Shown: positions 16,540 to 26,147, counted from the first letter of the stretch. The stretch is DNA of 64,000 bases from Autumnicola psychrophila (GCF_031846645.1 NZ_JAVRHN010000016.1:1-64000), one strand, 5' to 3'. The notes: generated by a model from the letters alone, not told the origin. Program-made: numbers and translations.

Positions 16540-16662
16540 TTTGACGCATGACTCTTTCTCTTCAGAATTATGATTTCTTCTGAAAAGGCATCAGGTATTC
16601 TCTCCTTCTTCTGCGGAAGAAAAAATTTTAAACTGGTAATTTAAGCTGAAATAAGTTCCTTA

Positions 16663-17088
16663 TTATTTCTTATTCAGAAGATAACGGTAATCTTCAAAGT
16701 CTAATTGACCGCTAAAAATCTGTATAGATCTTTTTATAATCCCTTCAGAAGCGTCACTTGAAAAGCCAAGACCAATGGCGTATCTTTTGATGAGGATCGT
16801 CTCTTCTGCATCAATTTCGTGATCTGCATAGATAATTTTGAAAAGATCATGTAGCCGCTCCAGCCTTTTCTCCACGCTATTATAACCATTAATAGGAAAG
16901 GCACCGGGATTTTCTATCACCTTCTCGTATTCATTCTGGTTAATATCCAGTTTTCTGGCGAAGCGCCTTAGCATTTCTTCTTCTTTCTCATTAATCTCCC
17001 CGTCGCTTGCCGCTAAGTTAACAATAGCTGCAAAATGACTTAAATTACGTAAGTGCTCTCCCGAACCAAATAAATCTGAAAATGACAT
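16663..17088 (-). CDS. TerB-like tellurite-resistance-domain protein
   Basis: A 141-residue, all-helical protein. It shows the TerB/DjlA-type pattern of acidic, metal-binding-like loops: IVNLAASDGEINEKEEEML near 22-40 and LFKIIYADHEIDAEETILIKRYA near 87-109. Each half holds one D-x-E-I-x-x-x-E motif, as in TerB. No other ter gene is nearby, so resistance to tellurite should not be assumed; stand-alone TerB proteins are common and of unknown role. An ATG at 17088 follows a good promoter element. Confidence 0.8.
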   Translation of the reverse strand: MSFSDLFGSGEHLRNLSHFAAIVNLAASDGEINEKEEEMLRRFARKLDINQNEYEKVIENPGAFPINGYNSVEKRLERLHDLFKIIYADHEIDAEETILIKRYAIGLGFSSDASEGIIKRSIQIFSGQLDFEDYRYLLNKK

Positions 17089-17103
17089 CTATATATTTTT
17101 AAA

Positions 17104-17111
17104 CAAATATA
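17104..17111 (-). promoter_or_regulatory. Promoter -7 element of the TerB-like gene
   Basis: Reads TATATTTG on the minus strand, an exact TAnnTTTG match. It lies 15 bp before the ATG. Confidence 0.6.
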
Positions 17112-17227
17112 TATAAAGGCAAAATTCTTTTCCTCAAAATTGTTCTAAAAGCAGCAGGGAACATTCGCTAATGTTTTCTTAATCGTTCTTTTTAAGCTTT
17201 CAATTTAATTAATTTCATCAGTCGCCC

Positions 17228-18256
17228 ATGAGAAATTCAGCTACACCCTTACTAGCCTTCAATAAAAAAGGAATTTACTGCGCCGCGGCAGATGTTTACC
17301 TGGACCCCTGGAAACCGGTGGAAAAGGCAATTATCTCCCATGGCCATGCAGATCATTCCCGCTGGGGCCATAAAAAATATATTACCCATCATACCAATGT
17401 TCCAATTATTAAGCACCGGCTGGGCGATATAGAAGTTTCGGGTAAAGAATGGAATGAGACGTTTACGATCAATAATGTGAAATTTTCGCTGCACCCTGCG
17501 GGGCATATTATTGGTTCTTCCCAGATTAGAGTAGAGCATAAGGGAGAGGTATGGGTTTTTACAGGGGACTATAAAGTAGAAGATGACGGCGTTGCAGTTC
17601 CTTATGAGTTGGTGAAATGTGACACTTTTATTACCGAATGTACTTTTGGTTTACCTGCTTTTAAATGGCAGCCGCAGCAGGAAGTTTTTGAAGAAATTAA
17701 CAACTGGTGGGAGCAGAATAGGAGTGATGGCAGGACCTCAGTTTTATTCGGATATTCCCTCGGAAAAGCGCAAAGATTGTTGAAACACCTTAATCCTGAA
17801 ATTGGAAAAATTTATACGCACGGCGCGATCGAGAATATGACTGAAGTCGTGCGTCCACTTTGCGACTTTCCTGAAACTATAAGGATTACCCGCGACACCA
17901 CAAAGGAAGAAATTAAAGGAAGTATTGTGCTTGCGCCACCCAGCGCACATGGCTCGCCGTGGATTAAAAAAATGGTTCCTTATGTTACAGGTTCGGCAAG
18001 TGGCTGGATGACGTTTAGAGGCGCCCGCCGAAGAAGAGCAATAGATAAAGGCTTTGTACTTTCTGACCATTGCGATTGGCAGGGTTTGCTGGCTTCTATT
18101 GAAGCAACAGGATGTGAGAAAGTGATTTGTACACACGGGTATACCGATATTTTTTCACGTTACCTCTGTGAAAAAGGTTACGATGCGAGAACCGAAGAAA
18201 CACAGTACGAAGGCGAAGCTGGGGAACAGGAAGCTAAGAAAGAACAGGAAGATTAA
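17228..18256 (+). CDS. Ligase-associated DNA exonuclease (metallo-beta-lactamase fold)
   Basis: A 342-residue nuclease of the beta-CASP/SNM1-like group found next to bacterial ATP-dependent DNA ligases. The metal-binding motif SHGHADHSRWG has H38, H40, D42 and H43. Later ligand motifs are PAGHIIGSSQ, FTGDYKVEDDG, FGYSLGKAQR and LSDHCDWQG. Acting with the next two genes, it is expected to trim DNA ends before ligation. The ATG at 17228 is followed by conserved sequence. The ligase gene begins 18 bp after the stop, so the module is an operon. Confidence 0.9.
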   Translation: MRNSATPLLAFNKKGIYCAAADVYLDPWKPVEKAIISHGHADHSRWGHKKYITHHTNVPIIKHRLGDIEVSGKEWNETFTINNVKFSLHPAGHIIGSSQIRVEHKGEVWVFTGDYKVEDDGVAVPYELVKCDTFITECTFGLPAFKWQPQQEVFEEINNWWEQNRSDGRTSVLFGYSLGKAQRLLKHLNPEIGKIYTHGAIENMTEVVRPLCDFPETIRITRDTTKEEIKGSIVLAPPSAHGSPWIKKMVPYVTGSASGWMTFRGARRRRAIDKGFVLSDHCDWQGLLASIEATGCEKVICTHGYTDIFSRYLCEKGYDARTEETQYEGEAGEQEAKKEQED

Positions 18257-18274
18257 GTCCGGAGAAAACCAACA

Positions 18275-19867
18275 ATGAAATTATTTGCTGAACTTATAAA
18301 AAAACTGGATAGTACCAATAAAACCACGCTTAAGGTAGAGGCATTAACAGAGTACCTAAAAGCGGCTCCAGATAAAGACAAGGTTTGGGCTATTGCGATA
18401 TTATCACATCGCAGACCACCACGTCCTGTTAATACCACACTTATGCGCAATTGGGCATCAGAATTGGCAAATATCCCTCTCTGGCTTTTTGAGGAATCTT
18501 ATCATATCGTGGGAGATTTGGCTGAAACCATTGCTCTCGTTATTCCGCCGGCAGAGCAATCTTCAGAAAAAAGTCTGAGTCAGTATCTGCAGGAAATTAT
18601 AGATCTAAAATCAAAGTCTGAAATTGATAAAAAGGAATATCTTTTTGCAAATTGGCTGGCTCTCAATTATTACGAACGCTTTGTTTTTACCAAGTTGATA
18701 ACGGGAAGTTTCAGGATTGGAGTGAGTCAGAAGTTGATGACACGCGCATTATCCAAAGCCACAGAAATTGATGAAGATATTCTTGCCTATAAGTTAATGG
18801 GGAACTGGGGACCGGCCAATATCTCTTTTACAAAATTAATTCTTGAAGAAAATGAGGAAGATTACCTCTCAAAACCATATCCATTTTATCTCGCTTATGC
18901 CATAGAAGGCGAGCCTGGGGATCTCGGCGATGTTTCAGAATGGAGTGCAGAGCATAAATGGGATGGTATCCGTTCTCAGGCCATTGTTAGAAATGGTCAG
19001 TTGTTCGTGTGGAGCCGGGGTGAGGAACTGGTGACAGATAAATATCCCGAATTTGAAGCCCTTGTGGGAGTTATTCCGGATGGAACTGTTATAGATGCTG
19101 AAATCCTTCCTTTTCCTGAAGGTGAAATTGGAGCTTTTAATGATCTGCAGACACGGATTGGTAGAAAAACAGTATCTAAAAATCTACTGAAGAAGACACC
19201 GGTGATCTTGAAGGCTTACGATATTTTGGAGTGGGAAGGAAAGGATATACGAAAATTGCCATTTTCGGCACGTCGCCTTATTTTGGAAAAACTCTATGCT
19301 GAAGTTGCTTCGGAAGGTTTTCCGTTGCATTTATCTGAAACTATAAAATTTAATACCTGGGAAGAAGCTGCCGCCGAAAGAGAAAGAGCAAGGGAAGAAA
19401 AATCTGAAGGATTAATGCTAAAACGGCTTGATTCTCCATATTTAGTAGGTCGGAAAAAAGGAGATTGGTGGAAATGGAAGGTTGATCCCCTTACGATAGA
19501 TGCTGTTCTTACTTACGCAATGCGCGGCCACGGGCGCAGGAGCAATCTTTTTACAGATTATACATTTGCGCTGTGGGACAGCGAAAAGGAAGAACTGGTA
19601 ACTTTTGCAAAAGCCTATTCCGGGTTGACAGATGCAGAATTCAGGAAATTAGACGCATGGATCAAAAAAAATACGCTGGAAAGGTTTGGGCCGGTTCGCA
19701 GCGTTACTCCACATCACGTTTTTGAAATTGCTTTTGAAGGAATAGCAGAATCTAAAAGACATAAAAGCGGAGTTGCAACCAGATTTCCAAGAATGCTGCG
19801 GTGGCGGACCGATAAAAAGATTGAAGAAGCGAACACTCTGGAAGATCTGAAAGCTTTAATCCCCTGA
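18275..19867 (+). CDS. ATP-dependent DNA ligase
   Basis: Seals nicks using ATP. The 530 residues comprise an N-terminal helical DNA-binding domain (about 1-200), a nucleotidyltransferase domain with the adenylated Lys-228 in EHKWDGIRSQ, motif DAEILPF near 271, EGLMLKRLDSPY near 387-398 and DWWKWKVDP. An OB-fold domain closes the protein (FEIAFEGIAESKRHKSGVATRFPRM contains its final motif). This class is separate from the essential NAD-dependent LigA and from the LigD family. It sits between the exonuclease and helicase genes. Confidence 0.93.
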   Translation: MKLFAELIKKLDSTNKTTLKVEALTEYLKAAPDKDKVWAIAILSHRRPPRPVNTTLMRNWASELANIPLWLFEESYHIVGDLAETIALVIPPAEQSSEKSLSQYLQEIIDLKSKSEIDKKEYLFANWLALNYYERFVFTKLITGSFRIGVSQKLMTRALSKATEIDEDILAYKLMGNWGPANISFTKLILEENEEDYLSKPYPFYLAYAIEGEPGDLGDVSEWSAEHKWDGIRSQAIVRNGQLFVWSRGEELVTDKYPEFEALVGVIPDGTVIDAEILPFPEGEIGAFNDLQTRIGRKTVSKNLLKKTPVILKAYDILEWEGKDIRKLPFSARRLILEKLYAEVASEGFPLHLSETIKFNTWEEAAAERERAREEKSEGLMLKRLDSPYLVGRKKGDWWKWKVDPLTIDAVLTYAMRGHGRRSNLFTDYTFALWDSEKEELVTFAKAYSGLTDAEFRKLDAWIKKNTLERFGPVRSVTPHHVFEIAFEGIAESKRHKSGVATRFPRMLRWRTDKKIEEANTLEDLKALIP

Positions 19868-19893
19868 CCAACCGCCCCAGAAGGGTTAAGACT

Positions 19894-22362
19894 ATGAATA
19901 GAAAGGAACTCTTAAATCTTGCAGAATCCTGGTTTTCCAAACAGAACTGGAAAGCTTTTCCATTTCAGAAGCAAACCTGGAATGCGTACCTTAAGGGCGA
20001 AAATGGGCTTTTAAACGCACCCACCGGGAGCGGAAAAACTTATGCGCTCTGGATTCCTATAGTCCTGGAATACATTAAAAACAATCCCGACTATAAAGAG
20101 AAGCACAAAAAAGGGCTAAAAGCGGTCTGGATAACTCCGCTACGTGCTCTTTCCGTAGAAATAGAACAGTCGGCACAACGTTTTGCTGAAGAAATGGGAA
20201 CAAATTTCACTGTAGGCATTAGAACTGGTGACACTCCGCAAAAAATAAGGGCGGCACAAAAAAGGTCCATGCCAGATTTGCTCATTACCACCCCTGAAAG
20301 TCTTCAGTTGCTCCTTTCCTCAAAAAATTATGACAAAACCTTCAAAAATTTGAATGCTGTGGTTGTGGACGAGTGGCACGAATTGCTCGGTACAAAAAGA
20401 GGTGTGCAGGTAGAATTAGCCTTGTCCCGCTTAAAAACAATTTCCCAAAATCTCAAAATTTGGGGAATTTCAGCGACTATAGGAAACCTTCAGCAGGCAA
20501 GGGAGGTTTTGTTAGGACCGGAATCTGAAGCTTTTAAAAATTCAGTATTAATTAAAGCGAACCTGGATAAAAAGATCACGGTAAAATCTGTGATTCCGGA
20601 GAAAATGGAAAAATTTCCGTGGCGCGGACATTTGGGACTACACCTAATCGATGAGGTAGTACCAATTATCAAAAACTCACGTACTACGCTCCTTTTTACA
20701 AATACAAGATCACAATGTGAAATCTGGTTTCAGAAACTAATCAATAAATATCCCGAATTTGCAGGAGATGTGGCGATGCACCATGGGAGTATCAACAGGG
20801 AAACCCGGTTATGGGTCGAGCAGGCGATTAGAAATGAAAGTCTAAAGGCTGTGGTTTGTACTTCCAGCCTGGATTTGGGTGTAGATTTTGCTCCGGTGGA
20901 AACCATAGTGCAAATTGGAGGTCCCAAAGGAGTGGCGAGGTTCCTGCAAAGGGCGGGAAGGAGCGGCCACCAGCCGGGAAAGGAGAGTGTGATTTACTTT
21001 TTGCCTACGCATGCGATAGAGCTTATTGAGGCTTCAGCTTTGCAAAAGGCGGCTAAGAAGACAGCAGTGGAGGATCGTATTCCGTACCTGCTAAGTTATG
21101 ATGTTTTGGTTCAGTATCTTACAACCCTTGCTGTTTCCGATGGTTTTTTTCCGAAGGATATTTATCCGGAAATAAAATCAACTTTTTGCTTTAACTCCAT
21201 AACAGAAGAAGAGTGGCGCTGGATCCTCAATTTTGTTACCAAAGGAAGCCAGAGCCTGCAGGCTTATGATGAATACAAAAAAATTGAAATTGAAGAGGAC
21301 GGGAAATTTAAAGTGAACGGTCGTGGGGTCGCCATGCGTCATCGTTTACAAATTGGGACAATTGTGAGCGATGCGATGTTGAGCGTGAAATACTTGACGG
21401 GCGGCTATATAGGAACGATTGAAGAGTGGTTTATTTCCAAACTCAATCCCGGTGATGTTTTTACTTTTGCGGGCAGGAACCTGGAGCTGGTACGGATAAA
21501 AAGCATGCAGGTACAGGTAAAGAAATCTACTAAAAAAACTTCTAAAATTCCCAGCTGGATGGGTGGCAGGATGACTTTTTCTGCACAGATGAGTGAATTA
21601 CTACGGCAGGAAATGTATGAAGCTGGGGCTTCTGTCTCCCAGGGAACAAAGTCTTTAGAACTGAAAGCTTTAAAACCAATTCTGGAAAGACAGCAGAAAG
21701 AATCTATTGTGCCCGATAATGGTCAATTTCTGATAGAAACTTTTAAAACCAGGGAAGGCTTTCACGCTATATTTTATCCTTTTGAAGGACGGTTTGTTCA
21801 TGAAGCACTGGCAAGTTTGCTCGCCTACAGAGTTAGCCTTTTATCGCCAATCTCATTCTCTATTGCCTATAATGATTATGGTTTTGAGCTCCTTTCTGAT
21901 CAGCAAATGGATATGCAACAGGTATTAGATAACAATCTTTTTTCTGCGGAATTTTTAATGGATGATCTCTATAAAAGCTTAAATGCTACTGAAATGGCGC
22001 GTAGGAAATTCCGTGATATTGCTGTAATAGCAGGATTAGTCTTTACCGGTTACCCCAATAAAATGATTAAAAACAAGCACCTTCAATCCAGTTCGCAACT
22101 TCTTTTTAGCGTCTTCAGAGATTATGAGGACGATAATTTGCTTTTTAAGCAAGCCTTTAGGGAAACCTTTGAACATCAGTTGGAAGAAGGAAGGTTACGG
22201 ATGGCATTAGAAAGAATAGCCTCTCAAGATATCATCTGGAAAAACTGTGAAAAGCCCACTCCGTTTTCTTTCCCGATTATCACAGACCGGCTTCGGGAAA
22301 AATTATCTTCAGAAAAAGTGGAAGACAGGATCAGGAAAATGCTGAAGCAGCTGGAGAAGTAG
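19894..22362 (+). CDS. Ligase-associated DEXH-box helicase (Lhr-like)
   Basis: An 822-residue superfamily 2 helicase. Motif I is NAPTGSGKTYALW near 47-59; motif II is VVVDEWHELLG, a DEWH box; motif III is SATIGNL. In the second RecA domain are TSSLDLGVDF and QRAGRSGHQPGKES (motif VI). The long C-terminal part resembles the winged-helix and Lhr-core domains. It unwinds DNA or RNA-DNA hybrids with ATP. It starts 26 bp after the ligase stop. The calcineurin-like phosphoesterase often found fourth in this module is absent; a convergent unrelated gene abuts its stop. Confidence 0.9.
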   Translation: MNRKELLNLAESWFSKQNWKAFPFQKQTWNAYLKGENGLLNAPTGSGKTYALWIPIVLEYIKNNPDYKEKHKKGLKAVWITPLRALSVEIEQSAQRFAEEMGTNFTVGIRTGDTPQKIRAAQKRSMPDLLITTPESLQLLLSSKNYDKTFKNLNAVVVDEWHELLGTKRGVQVELALSRLKTISQNLKIWGISATIGNLQQAREVLLGPESEAFKNSVLIKANLDKKITVKSVIPEKMEKFPWRGHLGLHLIDEVVPIIKNSRTTLLFTNTRSQCEIWFQKLINKYPEFAGDVAMHHGSINRETRLWVEQAIRNESLKAVVCTSSLDLGVDFAPVETIVQIGGPKGVARFLQRAGRSGHQPGKESVIYFLPTHAIELIEASALQKAAKKTAVEDRIPYLLSYDVLVQYLTTLAVSDGFFPKDIYPEIKSTFCFNSITEEEWRWILNFVTKGSQSLQAYDEYKKIEIEEDGKFKVNGRGVAMRHRLQIGTIVSDAMLSVKYLTGGYIGTIEEWFISKLNPGDVFTFAGRNLELVRIKSMQVQVKKSTKKTSKIPSWMGGRMTFSAQMSELLRQEMYEAGASVSQGTKSLELKALKPILERQQKESIVPDNGQFLIETFKTREGFHAIFYPFEGRFVHEALASLLAYRVSLLSPISFSIAYNDYGFELLSDQQMDMQQVLDNNLFSAEFLMDDLYKSLNATEMARRKFRDIAVIAGLVFTGYPNKMIKNKHLQSSSQLLFSVFRDYEDDNLLFKQAFRETFEHQLEEGRLRMALERIASQDIIWKNCEKPTPFSFPIITDRLREKLSSEKVEDRIRKMLKQLEK

Positions 22363-22869
22363 TTATTCTTTCAGCCGTTTATTTACGTAATCCCTCACCA
22401 ATTCTGTAGTCACACCAAAAAGAACATGTGCAACAAGTTCATTAATCTGTATTCCTATGGGAATATTTTTCGGACTTTCTTCCAGTCCAAGTAAAGGTAG
22501 CGAAGTTTCGTGTGTAGAAGCCCATGTAGAACTTCCAAGAATGACACCATCCCTAATATTCAGTTTATCTTTTTTTCTTTTTCCATAGCCATAAGCTGCA
22601 CCAATACTCACTCCAACCGGTATATTCACTAACTGCTCTGCCAGGGCCTCATTTTGCACGCTAACCGGACTCCCGGTTAATTTTGTAGAGAGATCATCCA
22701 CAATTTTTATTTGCGCAGACCGGTGCTCGACCTTTCTCACTTTGAGAAATTTTTCGGCAAGAACTTTTACTGCTGTTCCTGCAAGCCCTCCAGCAACTCC
22801 TGCAATTATTCCACGGCTGGTGCTGGAAGTGAATGTATTTCTTTGAAAAAAAGAAGTATTGGAATTCAT
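22363..22869 (-). CDS. YagU/DUF1440-like protein
   Basis: A 168-residue protein with two glycine-rich hydrophobic segments (GIIAGVAGGLAGTAVKVLAEKF near 22 and VNIPVGVSIGAAYGYG near 82) and a C-terminal part, TSLPLLGLEESP followed by INELVAHVLFGVTTELVRDYV. The last part resembles the end of E. coli YagU (DUF1440), an inner-membrane protein of unknown function, but overall similarity is weak. I start at the ATG at 22869 rather than 51 bp upstream because a -7-like element lies between the two. The gene ends exactly where the helicase gene ends. Confidence 0.6.
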   Translation of the reverse strand: MNSNTSFFQRNTFTSSTSRGIIAGVAGGLAGTAVKVLAEKFLKVRKVEHRSAQIKIVDDLSTKLTGSPVSVQNEALAEQLVNIPVGVSIGAAYGYGKRKKDKLNIRDGVILGSSTWASTHETSLPLLGLEESPKNIPIGIQINELVAHVLFGVTTELVRDYVNKRLKE

Positions 22870-22885
22870 GTATAAGATTTTTAGA

Positions 22886-22893
22886 CAAATAAA
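22886..22893 (-). promoter_or_regulatory. -7-like promoter element of the YagU-like gene
   Basis: Reads TTTATTTG on the minus strand, one mismatch to TAnnTTTG. It lies 16 bp before the ATG at 22869 and argues for that shorter start. Confidence 0.4.
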
Positions 22894-22960
22894 GCTATTT
22901 AATACAATACTTTTCTGCAATGATTTAACAGCGAATTAGGAGCGATTTTTTAAATTTTTA

Positions 22961-22968
22961 TAACTTTA
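22961..22968 (+). promoter_or_regulatory. -7-like promoter element abutting the amidase start
   Basis: TAACTTTA matches TAnnTTTG except the last base. It ends 3 bp before the ATG at 22972, which suggests a leaderless transcript. Confidence 0.45.
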
Positions 22969-22971
22969 CGT

Positions 22972-23751
22972 ATGGCTCAAAGTTTAAATATAGCAATGCT
23001 TCAGGTTGATCTGAACTGGGAGCATCCGGAAAATAACCGTAGTCTTTTTAGTAAAGAAATTAAAGCGCTTTCAAAAAAAGTTGATCTGGTGATTCTGCCG
23101 GAAATGTTCACCACCGGTTTTAGTATGAATGCTGAAAAACTTGCTGAAGAAACCAACGGCTTAACCCTGCTCTGGATGAAAGAGTTAGCTCAGCGGCAAG
23201 ATCTGGCTATCACCGGAAGTGTAATAATTACTGAAAATGGCAATTATTACAACAGGCTATATTTCGTTTATCCTGATGGATCTTATAAGACCTACGATAA
23301 AAGGCATACTTTCACCCTTGCTAAAGAGGATGAAACCTATACTGCGGGAAAGGACAGGCTTATAGTAGAATATAAGGGTTGGAGAATTTGTCCGTTGGTA
23401 TGTTACGATCTTAGGTTTCCTGTATTTTCAAGAAATACTGTAGATTACGATTTGTTGATCTACGTGGCAAACTGGCCAGAGAAAAGAGTTGCAGCCTGGG
23501 ATGCCCTGCTAAAAGCACGCGCTATAGAAAATATGAGTTATTGTTTAGGATTGAACCGCACAGGAATCGATGGTGAGGGCCATCGGTATAATGGGCATAG
23601 TGTGGTTTATGACTGCCTGGGTCAAAATTTGACGGAGTTGGATGTGGTAGAGCCATTTTCCAAAGAGGTGGAATTAGATTATAGCCACCTAACGCAAACA
23701 AGGGAAAAAATGAAGTTTTTGCTCGACAGAGATGAATTTACTCTAAAATAA
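22972..23751 (+). CDS. Nitrilase-family omega-amidase (YafV-like)
   Basis: A 259-residue C-N hydrolase with the complete catalytic triad Glu-44 (LPEMFTTGF), Lys-110 (YDKRHTF) and Cys-144 (VCYDLRFPVF). The active-site neighbourhood and the ANWPEKR segment match omega-amidases, which hydrolyse alpha-ketoglutaramate and alpha-ketosuccinamate to keto acid and ammonia, a clean-up step of transamination. The exact substrate is inferred from family resemblance. The 3' end overlaps that of the convergent lipoprotein gene by 14 bp. Confidence 0.88.
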   Translation: MAQSLNIAMLQVDLNWEHPENNRSLFSKEIKALSKKVDLVILPEMFTTGFSMNAEKLAEETNGLTLLWMKELAQRQDLAITGSVIITENGNYYNRLYFVYPDGSYKTYDKRHTFTLAKEDETYTAGKDRLIVEYKGWRICPLVCYDLRFPVFSRNTVDYDLLIYVANWPEKRVAAWDALLKARAIENMSYCLGLNRTGIDGEGHRYNGHSVVYDCLGQNLTELDVVEPFSKEVELDYSHLTQTREKMKFLLDRDEFTLK

Positions 23752-25351
23752 AAAGCTCATTCGTATCCCAGTTTGCACGAATATCCAATGTGTCGGGGAA
23801 GTACTCTATTTGTTCAGGTTTTATTTTCTTCAGATAATTTCCAGTGTCCCATTTGTTGTTTTCGTTACGATCATAAATTATCCTCATAAAGTATTCGCCC
23901 GGATTTACATTTCCGAAGCTAACAACACTTTCTCCCGTGGAATATTTTTCCAATATAACTTCACCTTTAAGGTCTGTTAATTGAACAATGATGGGGTACT
24001 GTTCGACATTTTGTAGCCTGAAGGTGAGATTGCCAAATTCTGAAAATGCTTTTGTACTGACCCTCTGGGTTAAGGTGTCGTTTGTAGCTGCAAACATGTC
24101 TACCACTGTTCCGGGCAGAGCCATGACAGAGTACTTGCTGCTTTCTTCTTTTTCAAATGACACCCGTAACTCATTTTCCAATAAGTCCAATTCTGTTGAA
24201 AATGGTATAGCTATAGAATCCTGATTCATAATAGAAATAAAGCTGTCATTTTTCTCTACCAGAGGAGTGTTGGCTCTAAAAATTACTTCCTGATCAAAAC
24301 CTATATTGCCGCTGGGCGTAACGCTCACGTTTAGTGAGTCTCTTTCCATCTCTGATATTCTGGCGATGAGCGTGTCCCTGCTTTTAGGACTAATAACTTC
24401 AAAATAAAGACTGTCTGTTTCTAATTGTGGTTCGTACCAGTAATAAAGGGAATCTGTTTTTCTGTCTTTTACAATGCGGGAAGAGAAATCATCCGGTTTT
24501 GGATTAAGAAGCGCTATTCTAACGCTGTCCAAATCTGTAACCCCTTCGTATCCAAATAAAATTTGCTGTCCTTTTAATTGCTTGGGACGCTGCACTTCAA
24601 ATTCGAGCTCTTCTTTAAACAGCGTTATTTCGAAAGTAGAATCAGTAGGAATTGTAATGTGATTCTCAACAAAACCAATTTTTTCAGTTGCAGGATTAAA
24701 TAAATAATTGTCATTATTATCAGTAATGGCGACCATCTTATAAGTACCCGCCTTTAGGTTTTCAAGCTGAAAATTATTAGTGCTATCCCGGGTATAGGTC
24801 ACATAGCGCGGAGTTTGTTGATAAACCACAGAGTCTGAAAAGGTAGAATCCACCTCATACAGAAAAACGGAAATGAAATCTGCGGGTTTTTTAAGATAGG
24901 CGTCTTCCACTGTTCCACTAACTTCAAGTGAATCGATATAATCTCCTGTAGAAAAAACATACTTAAAATAATTTAATGGATTACCCTCATTATTATCTAT
25001 AATGCTTTTTCCGAAGTTGATTGTATAGGTGGTATTTTCTTCGAGAGTGTCAAAAATTTCAATCTGTACATCTCTTCTTGCTGTGCCAAGAGGTAAAATG
25101 GCTGGCCGGGGACTCATGGGAGGGGAAATAATAACTTGTTGCTGCGGATTATTTAGTTTAATGTATTCATCAAAAAATATTCTAATTTCCTTTTTATTGA
25201 AGTTGGTGGTATAGTTCTCGGGGTTTGCTCGTATAAATTCTGGTGGATCCTCATCTTTTGGTCCACCTTCAGGCATTCCTTTTTTTGCACATTGTACCAA
25301 TGTTAGCAGGAGTATAATAACCATTAAATAGCCCGGAATTCTATTTCTCAT
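23738..25351 (-). CDS. Ig-like-domain surface lipoprotein
   Basis: A 537-residue lipoprotein: the signal peptide ends in LLTLVQC with the lipidated Cys at 21. An N-terminal Big_5-type Ig-like domain follows (DPPEFIRANPENYTTNFNKKEIRIFFDEYIKL type, about 35-130). Next comes a carboxypeptidase-regulatory-like beta domain (VSGTVEDAYLKKPADFISVFLYE; NLKAGTYKMVAITDNND, about 140-215), then further beta-rich sequence. Such proteins are common in Bacteroidota envelopes and their role is unknown. The comF stop lies 55 bp upstream on the same strand, and an imperfect -7 element sits at 25372-25379, so it may be transcribed both ways. Confidence 0.82.
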   Translation of the reverse strand: MRNRIPGYLMVIILLLTLVQCAKKGMPEGGPKDEDPPEFIRANPENYTTNFNKKEIRIFFDEYIKLNNPQQQVIISPPMSPRPAILPLGTARRDVQIEIFDTLEENTTYTINFGKSIIDNNEGNPLNYFKYVFSTGDYIDSLEVSGTVEDAYLKKPADFISVFLYEVDSTFSDSVVYQQTPRYVTYTRDSTNNFQLENLKAGTYKMVAITDNNDNYLFNPATEKIGFVENHITIPTDSTFEITLFKEELEFEVQRPKQLKGQQILFGYEGVTDLDSVRIALLNPKPDDFSSRIVKDRKTDSLYYWYEPQLETDSLYFEVISPKSRDTLIARISEMERDSLNVSVTPSGNIGFDQEVIFRANTPLVEKNDSFISIMNQDSIAIPFSTELDLLENELRVSFEKEESSKYSVMALPGTVVDMFAATNDTLTQRVSTKAFSEFGNLTFRLQNVEQYPIIVQLTDLKGEVILEKYSTGESVVSFGNVNPGEYFMRIIYDRNENNKWDTGNYLKKIKPEQIEYFPDTLDIRANWDTNELFILE

Positions 25352-25371
25352 TTATTGAAGCTGATTTTGAG

Positions 25372-25379
25372 CAAAGAAA
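25372..25379 (-). promoter_or_regulatory. -7-like promoter element of the Ig-like lipoprotein gene
   Basis: Reads TTTCTTTG on the minus strand, one mismatch to TAnnTTTG. It lies 20 bp before the ATG at 25351. Confidence 0.35.
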
Positions 25380-25406
25380 CAATTATTTTAAGTTTTAACG
25401 CAAAAT

Positions 25407-26087
25407 TCAATTTGTAATTGCCATTGTGGCGATACTCACCTTTACGCCTTCAATTTGCTGAATTTTTTCTATACAAGCTTCCAGTGTCGCACCTGTCGTA
25501 ATTATGTCGTCCACAAGCAGTACGTGTTTGTTCCTGATTTTAGCTGAATTTTCTAAAAGAAATGTACCTTCCATGTTACCCCACCTCGAGAGTCTGTTCC
25601 GAAGTGCCTGAGTTTGGCCCGCAGATTTTTTAACCAGCACATCATCTACGTATCGCGCATCTAATTTTTCAGCAATTTTTCTGGCAAAACCTTCAACCTG
25701 ATTAAAGCCCCGCGTTTTAAGTTTGTTTTTATGCAGGGGTACAGGAATAACAAAATCAACGCTCTGATAATTTTCAATTTCAGATAATTCTGTGCCTATC
25801 CATTCTCCAAGGAAAGCACTTATCTCTTCATGACCCCGGTATTTAAGATTATGAATTAAGGTTTGAACCATCCCTTTTTTTCTGAAGAAAAGAAGGGAAG
25901 TGGCATTTTCTACCTCTGCGCGTCCATGAAATACTTTTTTTGCGGGATTTTCGTTGTAAATGTGGTAATTTGTTACAGGTAACTCGTGCAAACACGGCGT
26001 GCAAACGATTTTTTCATTTTTGGCCAATTCTATGCTGCAGCAATTACAGACTCTGGGGTAGAAGAGGGAGACTAAATCGTGAAACAT
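25407..26087 (-). CDS. comF: ComF family phosphoribosyltransferase-like protein
   Basis: A 226-residue protein with an N-terminal zinc-ribbon (Cys-14, Cys-16/17, Cys-29, Cys-32) and a type I phosphoribosyltransferase fold ending in the PRPP-binding motif VLLVDDIITTGATLE near 189-203. PVPLHKNKLKTRGFNQVEGFA near 116 is the characteristic ComF segment. In naturally competent bacteria ComF is needed to take up or process incoming single-stranded DNA. Competence of this organism is not shown by the window. It is divergent from the coiled-coil gene with only 60 bp between them. Confidence 0.9.
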   Translation of the reverse strand: MFHDLVSLFYPRVCNCCSIELAKNEKIVCTPCLHELPVTNYHIYNENPAKKVFHGRAEVENATSLLFFRKKGMVQTLIHNLKYRGHEEISAFLGEWIGTELSEIENYQSVDFVIPVPLHKNKLKTRGFNQVEGFARKIAEKLDARYVDDVLVKKSAGQTQALRNRLSRWGNMEGTFLLENSAKIRNKHVLLVDDIITTGATLEACIEKIQQIEGVKVSIATMAITN

Positions 26088-26147
26088 TTGTTAATGCATT
26101 GTGTTTTAATTTGTTAAAACATAAATTTACAAACTAAATTCATAAGT

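Noticed and set aside
22870..22920. Longer N-terminus for the YagU-like protein
   Set aside because: A -7-like element is located within it and the added residues look like translated spacer.
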